NCBI GenBank assembly: GCA_905192805.1
Contig: CAJJMF010000056.1
Location: 1-13,172, forward strand
Origin: an uncultured Sutterella sp.
GTDB taxonomy: Bacteria; Pseudomonadota; Gammaproteobacteria; Burkholderiales; Burkholderiaceae_F
Direction of reading: 5' to 3'
DNA: 13,172 nucleotides
The position numbers were made by a program, and so were the translations under genes. Within the stretch, counting starts at the first letter, position 1. Every line of letters begins with the position of its first letter. Below, one piece after another: positions 7,983-13,172 of this stretch. The notes below the pieces were generated by a model that did no database searches, was not told the DNA's origin, and saw only the letters and a list, made by a program, of their open reading frames with translations.

Positions 7983-10900
7983 CATTGCGGTTTGGCTGCA
8001 ATCTGGGCGCAGATCGGTGAGAGCGGCTAAGCGCTGACTGCTGTCAGCCACCATTTGGCTACTGGCTCCTGAGACCGTAGGCAGAGACTGCAACAAGGCT
8101 TGCAATGCCATTTCGGGGTCAGAGATCGAGTAGAACATACGCGAGAGGGCTTGATCGGGCGACTGGTTAAAGACCGCATCGAGTGTACGGGCTGCATCCA
8201 AGGCGCGGCTGGCCCCCAGGCGTTCGGCAATGCTCACTAAATTGTGATCCCCCGTTGCTGCGAGCGGCGTTAGACCAACGCTCTTCTTATCGGCCGTGAT
8301 ATACGGCACAAAGTTAAAGAGTTCGCTATTGTCGTCGAATTTTTCAAATTGCCCCGAAATGGTGCCGTTTTCCGAATGAATCACATTTTCAAACGAGCCA
8401 TTTTTCAGGTCTTCTTCACGGCTTCCGGCAATGTCCGTAAAGAGTGTGCCGCCCAAATTGACCGCCTCAGCCACATCAAGTTTGCTGTAGCCATCGGGCG
8501 TGGCCACCACTTTGAGCGTTGAGCCTGGATCCAAGGTCAGACTCTTGAGACTGGTGCCTTCTTTATCCACGGAAAGGGTAGCTGGAGCATGCACATTCAC
8601 ATCGGCATTACCGAGTTTACCGCCCTCCATGATGTGGGTTTCGCCACCGTTGAGTTCAACGTTACCCGCAAAGGGATTATTGGCAGCCACATTAAAGAGA
8701 CCATCACCGTTCTTTTCAAAGGTACCGCTCCCATCGATCGGACTTTGGGGATCTTGATTAACCGTACTACCCGCGGGAACGGTCAAATCCAATAATCCGT
8801 CGATGACAATGCTGTCTTTCCCACCGTTGGTGTTAAAGCCATCAAAGAGCTTACTGCCATCGGTAGGACTGAGGTGCAGTTCACCACCTTGCTCCACATG
8901 CACCGAGGACGCTTTTTCGTCTGCCAAATCCGGCGTCACAATGTTGGGCGTGTTGAGTGAACCGCCAGCGAGCACATTCAAGTTGCCACCATCCATGGAG
9001 ATCGGATTCGTGACGGTGACGGCCACCGGATCCCCCGACGTGGCATCGCCGACATTGAGTGTCCCATCGGTTTCAATCGTGAGATCCTGCGCTTGGGTAG
9101 TACCCTGAAGGTTCACGATAGAATCCACGTCATCGGCGTTACCAACAGTGAGCGTTTGCGTCGTTAAAGTCGATTCAGGCGCTACCGTTAATGTGCCATC
9201 GTCGGCTTCTACGGTCTTAAAGGTATTGTCGGCCGTTAAGGTCAGGGCTCCTTCCCCCGTTTTTTCCAACGTCCCGCTTCCCGTGATATCGGCCTGGTCG
9301 GCCTGGGTAGTCGTTTCGTCCGCTTGGGTGTTCACCGTGAGTCGTCCATCGAGTTGGAACTGATCGCCCTTCGTCGTGTCGAAATTCTCTAAAAGGGTGT
9401 CGCCATTCGTTGGCGTGAGGGTGATATGGCCAGTCGTGCCTACGATAACCTTAGCATCGTCCTCAGCACCATCGAGAGCGGGATCGGAGACAATGTTGCG
9501 TGCGTTGACATCCCCATTGGCATTCACGGTGCCTCGATTCACTACCAAGTTTTCCGTGCCTACCGTAGCAGGATCCGTACCAGCTTCGCCCACATTCAGC
9601 GTGCCACCTTGGGCGACCGTGATTTCCCCACCATTGAGGGTGGTCGTCCCTGTACTGGTGGCCGTACCACCCGCTCCGACGTCAAAGTGACCATCCGAGG
9701 CGACGTCAATCGTCGAGCCTTTAACGGATCCATCGGCTTTGAGCCAAGCGTCTTCGGTGTCGCCATCGCCCACGGTGATGACACCACCATCGAGTTGCGC
9801 ATCGGCGCCAACGGTGAGCACGCCTTCGTTGATCGTCGTATTTGGCGTCTCGGTCTTACCCCCTGTTAACGCCACATTACCGCCATCGACAATAAGCGCC
9901 TCAGAAAGGGATAAATCCACCGTATTGGTGAATTGACCGTCTTTCTTGACGTTGACCGTATCGGACACTAATGTGCCTGAGTTCGTAAATTGCGCACTAT
10001 TGGCCTCGCCTTCACCGTCACCCACGTTGAGGGTGGGTGTCGTTAGGGTTGCCCCTTCGCTAAGTGTTGTACTCCCCGCCTTGATGGTCGTATCGTTCGC
10101 CGTTGTTTGACTACCCGAGGCGAATTCCATCTGCCCTTGGTCGACGGTCAAGTGGGTGGTTGTGAGGGTATTACTGTTCGTAAATTTCCCATCAGACTGT
10201 ACGGTGACATCGGTGGCCCTGACAGTCCCTGCATTATTAACGATGGCGGTGGCTGGATCACCCACACCGTCGCCCACCTTGAGAGTGGGGGTATCAAGCG
10301 TACTACCCTCGGCCACATTCAAGGTACCGTCACTAATATTGGTTTCGCCGGTGACCTGGGTGGTGCCTGCCTCGAGGTTCACGACCCCGCCATCTAAATC
10401 GATATCGGTGAGGGTGAGATCTTGATCATTAGTAAACACCCCATCACGGTTGACCGTGAGCGTAGTAGCACTCAGGTCTCCATTGTTCGTGAATTTCGCT
10501 GAGCCAGGATCCCCAAACGTATCGCCGACGATTAACGTATCGGTGGTTAACTCTGCCCCATCGGGTAACGTGACTTCCCCGTCGGCCACGAAGGTGGTGG
10601 TGGCTTGTGTTGTACTGCCCGTCTCCAGTGTGATGTCCCCGCCGTTAATCTGTAGCGTTCCGTTGACGGTCAACCCGCCCGCGTTGGTATATTCCCCGTC
10701 GGAATTCACTGTGAGGCTATTAGTGGTGACGGTGCCCTGTTGGGTAAGGGTTGCCGTCGCATCGCTACCGTTGCCGACGGTGATCGAAGTGTTCGCATTG
10801 AGCGTAGCCCCAGTCCCCACGGTGAAGTCCCCAGCATTGAGGGTGACGGTCGGAACCGTGGTCGTTCCTCCCGATAACTCCGCTTTCCCACCGTCAAGCG

Positions 10901-13154
10901 TGATCGACGAGCTAATCGAGGTATCGGTGGAGGTTTTGAAACTCCCGTCGCTCTTGACAGTCAGGGCAGAAAGTCCCGTAAGGGTGCCGTCATTAATGAA
11001 TTTGGCGGATTCAGCATCCCCTTCACCATTCCCCACGTTGAGCGTGGAGGCGGTGTAGGTGGATCCGCTCGCGACGGTTACGGTACCCGCATCGATGTTG
11101 TTGGTATTGGCCGCGAAGGAACCGTTCGTCACATTGACGTTGCCTCCCGCCACATTTAACGTATTCACCGTCGTGGCGCTCGTGCTAGCCTGGTTATCAA
11201 AGGTGCCGTCGCTATTGACGTTCAGCGTTACAAACGACACGGTCCCGGCATTGTTAAGTTGCGCGGCCGCGGTATCGCCGTCGCCCACCGTAAGAGTGCG
11301 TCCACCTAGGGTACCCGTGGCAGCCACATCAATCGTACCCTCGTTAATACGCGTTTCGGTCATGGAGACCGTCTTGCCAGCTCCTACCTTAGCCTGACCG
11401 CCTTCGAGCGTGAGAGCATTCGTGATATGCGTGTCATGTTCGAAATCGACGTTACCGTCCGAGTTGATGGTGACATTATCACTGATGAGACTACCGTTCA
11501 CCGTCATTTTTGCTGTCGATGCTTCTCCCGTTCCATCCCCGACCTTTACCGTGGATGAGGTGAGGGTCACGTCCTCAGGCAATTCCACCACGCCATCTTT
11601 AATTTCCGTGGTTCTCGCGCTGATGCTACTCCCTGTGGATAAATCCCATTGACCACCATCCACGACTAAGTCATTCTCAACCGTTAAGGTGCTGGGGGAG
11701 GACTGATCGCCTTGCGTACTTAATTGACCGTCACTCTGAATCAAGAGTGACTTAACGGAGACCGTTTCGCCCGCTTTGATGGCAAATTTGGCCGTGGCGG
11801 CAGCCTCTATGGCATCACCGACCACGACATCACCACCGTGGAAGTTGCCGGTTACCTCAAGCGTTCCGTCATCGATTTGTGTTTCGCTGACGGTGACGGT
11901 TTGGGCAAAGTTCACCGTATTGTCCCCTAATTTGCGTAGCGTCCCTTCACCATTGATGAGGTTGGCAAGCGTGAGGTTGTCTGAGCGATTAAGGGCGAGA
12001 GTTGTACCGCTCTCGACCGTAATGTCGCCCGCACCCGCACTACCCGTCGTCCCACCGTTACCCAGTTGCACCGAGCCTGCGGTGATGTGGGTGCCCCCAC
12101 TATAGGTATTGTCGGCCGCTAAGATGAGATTACCCGCCCCTATTTTCTTTATTGACCCTGTGCCAGAGATCGCTGCGTTGGCTGCCTGAGTATAGGCACC
12201 CGTGGCACTGGTATCCAATTCCAGTTCACCTTGAATATCCAGTACGTCCCGATCAGACCCCGACACGGTATTGATGTTGTCGAATAACGTGCCAGCCTGT
12301 GTTACCTTCAACTTCGCATTGTCGAAGTAAATCTTTGCGAGTGTTTGCGAGCTTCCCGTGTTGATCTTACCGACAGTAAGTTGCGCTCCCCCGGAGACAG
12401 TCAATATCCCCGCGCCATTGTGACCCTCACCCGTGTCGCCGACGACGAATTCTTCACCTGCCGTGAACGTTGTGCCCTCTCCATCAATCGTCAAATAAGC
12501 GAGGTCTGTGGTACTACGCCACGCGCCAATGCCGACATTATACGGGGTGGTCACGGTGGCACCGTTATAGACATTCATGAACCCAAAGTTGGTACGTCCC
12601 ACTTCAAGCCAAGAAGTTCTCCCGTCCGGGAGGCGACCCCTTAGGGTGAGTTTGCCCCCATCAATGTCAACATTGGATCCGCTAATCGCTACAGTATTTG
12701 CATCGCTAGGACTTTGGCTTACCCCTCTGACGTAGGCCGTCACTTGGAAGTTGAGATTGGAAATGGTCAACTCCCCCGTCGAGGTGATGAGAACGTGTAT
12801 GGGACCTTGGTTGGAATACTGAGGATCCCCAAAGCGCACAGCACCTTGTCCTGTTTTTGAGACGGCGGTAGTAATGGTCTCCGTATAGGAGCCTTGATAC
12901 GGTGTCGCTGCGGCTTGGGCATTCGCCATGGGCAACCCAGCGAGAGCAAACACGAGTGCACTCAAAAGGGCTTTGTATTGGAATCGCTCAGTGCGTTTAG
13001 GCGTTGAGTGATGAGAGGAACTAGGGTTGGAAGAAGGCTTTCCATTGGCAGAGGTGAGTTCAGAAACACATTGCCAAAGGCATAATACGTCATTCCAAAT
13101 GACACGAAAGACTCTATTTCTGAGTTTCTCAAAATGGCTACCATCGATCATCAA
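7158..13154 (-). CDS. Giant ESPR-type autotransporter adhesin (type Va secretion)
   Basis: Predicted surface protein of 1,998 residues. It would cross the inner membrane via Sec, then insert a C-terminal barrel in the outer membrane to export its passenger. In order: extended signal peptide (about 11-81); repeats like T5SS/PEP-CTERM-associated repeats (about 160-270); PATR-type module 1 (273-380); nine degenerate units of about 84 residues (443-1188); PATR-type module 2 (1234-1337); a tenth shortened unit (1335-1404); module 3 (1416-1521); a linker and helical segment (about 1635-1718); and the barrel (1725-1998) ending SFKYTF with the terminal Phe needed for Bam insertion. The passenger is acidic, Gly/Thr/Asn/Asp-rich and Cys-free, as expected for a beta-helix. 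No protease triad or enzymatic domain is seen, so adhesion or aggregation is inferred, not shown. The start is uncertain: 13154 is TTG, followed directly by ATG (13149-13151), neither with a ribosome site, and the frame stays open to the window edge. Confidence 0.93.
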   Translation of the reverse strand: MMIDGSHFEKLRNRVFRVIWNDVLCLWQCVSELTSANGKPSSNPSSSHHSTPKRTERFQYKALLSALVFALAGLPMANAQAAATPYQGSYTETITTAVSKTGQGAVRFGDPQYSNQGPIHVLITSTGELTISNLNFQVTAYVRGVSQSPSDANTVAISGSNVDIDGGKLTLRGRLPDGRTSWLEVGRTNFGFMNVYNGATVTTPYNVGIGAWRSTTDLAYLTIDGEGTTFTAGEEFVVGDTGEGHNGAGILTVSGGAQLTVGKINTGSSQTLAKIYFDNAKLKVTQAGTLFDNINTVSGSDRDVLDIQGELELDTSATGAYTQAANAAISGTGSIKKIGAGNLILAADNTYSGGTHITAGSVQLGNGGTTGSAGAGDITVESGTTLALNRSDNLTLANLINGEGTLRKLGDNTVNFAQTVTVSETQIDDGTLEVTGNFHGGDVVVGDAIEAAATAKFAIKAGETVSVKSLLIQSDGQLSTQGDQSSPSTLTVENDLVVDGGQWDLSTGSSISARTTEIKDGVVELPEDVTLTSSTVKVGDGTGEASTAKMTVNGSLISDNVTINSDGNVDFEHDTHITNALTLEGGQAKVGAGKTVSMTETRINEGTIDVAATGTLGGRTLTVGDGDTAAAQLNNAGTVSFVTLNVNSDGTFDNQASTSATTVNTLNVAGGNVNVTNGSFAANTNNIDAGTVTVASGSTYTASTLNVGNGEGDAESAKFINDGTLTGLSALTVKSDGSFKTSTDTSISSSITLDGGKAELSGGTTTVPTVTLNAGDFTVGTGATLNANTSITVGNGSDATATLTQQGTVTTNSLTVNSDGEYTNAGGLTVNGTLQINGGDITLETGSTTQATTTFVADGEVTLPDGAELTTDTLIVGDTFGDPGSAKFTNNGDLSATTLTVNRDGVFTNDQDLTLTDIDLDGGVVNLEAGTTQVTGETNISDGTLNVAEGSTLDTPTLKVGDGVGDPATAIVNNAGTVRATDVTVQSDGKFTNSNTLTTTHLTVDQGQMEFASGSQTTANDTTIKAGSTTLSEGATLTTPTLNVGDGEGEANSAQFTNSGTLVSDTVNVKKDGQFTNTVDLSLSEALIVDGGNVALTGGKTETPNTTINEGVLTVGADAQLDGGVITVGDGDTEDAWLKADGSVKGSTIDVASDGHFDVGAGGTATSTGTTTLNGGEITVAQGGTLNVGEAGTDPATVGTENLVVNRGTVNANGDVNARNIVSDPALDGAEDDAKVIVGTTGHITLTPTNGDTLLENFDTTKGDQFQLDGRLTVNTQADETTTQADQADITGSGTLEKTGEGALTLTADNTFKTVEADDGTLTVAPESTLTTQTLTVGNADDVDSIVNLQGTTQAQDLTIETDGTLNVGDATSGDPVAVTVTNPISMDGGNLNVLAGGSLNTPNIVTPDLADEKASSVHVEQGGELHLSPTDGSKLFDGFNTNGGKDSIVIDGLLDLTVPAGSTVNQDPQSPIDGSGTFEKNGDGLFNVAANNPFAGNVELNGGETHIMEGGKLGNADVNVHAPATLSVDKEGTSLKSLTLDPGSTLKVVATPDGYSKLDVAEAVNLGGTLFTDIAGSREEDLKNGSFENVIHSENGTISGQFEKFDDNSELFNFVPYITADKKSVGLTPLAATGDHNLVSIAERLGASRALDAARTLDAVFNQSPDQALSRMFYSISDPEMALQALLQSLPTVSGASSQMVADSSQRLAALTDLRPDCSQTAMGRHVWAKTYGAWARQNGYLGASGYRDDAFGVAAGADVCFNTSRIGFMVGYGNDFVRSRDFSAQQTVRADTLQAGVYGSTPVNDTFDVDFKAGVGYSFVNTKRDIPFAQREAKADFHNTLAYAGVGLNALVLKTDALEVRPFVRLDYFVTHNRSYHETGADELNLHAKSGNYQTLVTQTGVKLHLKVANQVEANALVAVGYNLLGDKASTTAAFEGNPGQTFTTEGAQHGRVSGQFGLDLGYQISPAARFAVGYDLWVRPGYVQHTPNVSFKYTF
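8592..8909 (-). repeat. PATR-type passenger module, copy 3
   Basis: Residues 1416-1521. It is parallel to copy 2 over its whole length: ELHLSPTDGSKLFDGF, IVIDGLLDLTV and GSGTFEKNGDGLFNVAANNP, then FAGNVELNGGETHIMEGG. It is the last recognisable repeat before the more globular C-terminal end of the passenger. Confidence 0.7.
8943..9152 (-). repeat. Isolated tenth unit of the 84-residue family, shortened
   Basis: Residues 1335-1404 (70 aa): LTVGNADD, LTIETDGTLNV and SMDGGNLNVLAGGSLNTPN follow the order of rungs 1 to 3, with the fourth rung missing and a small insertion in rung 2. It is separated from the main array by PATR-type module 2. Confidence 0.65.
9144..9455 (-). repeat. PATR-type passenger module, copy 2
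   Basis: Residues 1234-1337. It aligns with copies 1 and 3 through HITLTPTNGDTLLENF, FQLDGRLTVNT and GSGTLEKTGEGALTLTADNT, but the YSGGT segment that normally follows is degraded (FKTVEADDGTLTV). Its last three residues are also the first strand of the shortened tenth unit. Confidence 0.7.
9591..11828 (-). repeat. Array of nine degenerate units of about 84 residues in the passenger
   Basis: Nine head-to-tail units begin at a recurring (L/I/V)xVG(D/N) motif. Unit ranges: 443-535, 536-620, 621-704, 705-790, 791-873, 874-957, 958-1041, 1042-1125 and 1126-1188, that is 93, 85, 84, 86, 83, 84, 84, 84 and 63 residues. Each full unit reads as four rungs: VGDGxGxxxxAxFxNxGTL; LTVNSDGxFTN; LxVDGGxVxLxxGxT; and xxINxGTLTVxxGATLxTxT. 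The ninth unit lacks one rung (63 = 84 - 21), supporting a repeat step of about 21 residues. DNA conservation between units is limited to short stretches around the VGDG codons, so the array looks old and diverged. Confidence 0.85.
12015..12338 (-). repeat. PATR-type passenger module, copy 1
   Basis: Residues 273-380. The module starts with a strand pair and a GTLFDNIN element, continues with DVLDIQGELELDT, then has the autotransporter-associated beta-strand signature GTGSIKKIGAGNLILAADNT followed by YSGGTHITAGSVQLGNGG. It is the best conserved of three such modules in the passenger and precedes the 84-residue array. Confidence 0.75.
12345..12677 (-). repeat. N-terminal T5SS/PEP-CTERM-associated-like repeats (protein level)
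   Basis: Residues about 160-270 contain two to three loosely repeated beta units of about 40 residues, of the form LxVGxxxxGxxxVxxGAxVTT, then LTIDGEGTTFTAGEEFVVGD, then GAGILTVSGGAQLTVGK. This resembles the T5SS/PEP-CTERM-associated repeat family found at the start of many autotransporter passengers. Assignment is from recalled consensus, not a search. Confidence 0.55.
12912..13124 (-). other. Extended signal peptide (ESPR plus Sec signal) of the autotransporter
   Basis: Residues about 11-35 (RNRVFRVIWNDVLCLWQCVS within them) match the extended signal peptide region of large beta- and gamma-proteobacterial autotransporters, usually MN(K/R)xYRVIWN...W..VSE. A Ser/Pro-rich hydrophilic spacer (37-52) is followed by a basic n-region (TPKRTERFQYK), a hydrophobic core (ALLSALVFALAGL, 62-74) and a likely signal peptidase I site after ANA or AQA (79-81). 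In known examples the ESPR slows inner-membrane export to avoid misfolding in the periplasm. Here the residue that should be the initiator Met is Arg (codon AGA), preceded by about 11 extra residues. Confidence 0.8.
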
Positions 13155-13172
13155 AAAAGAATGTAAATATTT

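Noticed and set aside
9376..9936. Further overlapping plus-strand open frames within the passenger region
   Set aside because: Several frames overlap each other and the strongly supported autotransporter frame; the products are low-complexity and lack family motifs.
10450..11058. Plus-strand open frame of 202 codons opposite the autotransporter, with a hydrophobic Val/Ser/Pro-rich product
   Set aside because: It is the mirror of the repeat-encoding codons on the other strand. Similar frames recur across the array with the same composition, none has a recognisable domain or ribosome site, and the minus-strand frame is clearly the real one.
9591..11828. Repeat array considered as CRISPR or minisatellite DNA
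   Set aside because: The periodicity is at the protein level only; there are no identical direct repeats with unique spacers and the reading frame is continuous.

Overview
The window looks like chromosomal DNA of a beta-proteobacterium, order Burkholderiales. The gene order ribF-ileS-lspA on one strand, with purN and a NOL1/NOP2/Sun-type RNA methyltransferase leaving divergently, is a familiar Burkholderiales arrangement. The RibF start (MRVFRGLP) and the sequence around the IleS editing site also fit. A very large ESPR-type autotransporter beside housekeeping genes suggests a host-associated member such as the Sutterellaceae. That family placement is inference; no taxonomic search was possible.

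Layout: (1) 80-4573, minus strand: ribF, ileS and lspA, read in that order from a probable promoter at 4610-4639. They make flavin cofactors, charge tRNA-Ile and process lipoproteins. The ileS-lspA gap is 25 nt and the ribF-ileS gap 74 nt, so co-transcription is likely. (2) 4574-4772: a divergent control region with a TATAAT box for ribF and, on the purN side, a striking nested inverted repeat that can also form an alternative pairing. (3) 4773-7044, plus strand: purN (de novo purine synthesis) and an RNA m5C methyltransferase, separated by a 157-nt gap. (4) 7098-7141: a strong bidirectional terminator between two convergent genes. (5) 7158-13154, minus strand: one gene of about 1,998 codons for a type Va autotransporter adhesin, filling almost half the window.

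The autotransporter is the most notable content. It carries an ESPR-type extended signal peptide, an N-terminal block resembling T5SS/PEP-CTERM-associated repeats, three copies of a PATR-type module of about 105 residues, and an array of degenerate units of very constant length (mostly 83-86 residues). Each unit reads as four beta-helix rungs of about 20-21 residues. A linker and a C-terminal beta-barrel ending in Phe follow. The passenger is free of cysteine. The ORF is still open at the right edge of the window, and the usual Met at the start of the ESPR is replaced, so the N-terminus is uncertain.

I found no tRNA or rRNA genes, CRISPR arrays, insertion sequences, integrases, phage genes or evident defence system. 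The housekeeping genes look intact and ordinary; the unusual features are the repeat architecture of the autotransporter and the dyad upstream of purN.
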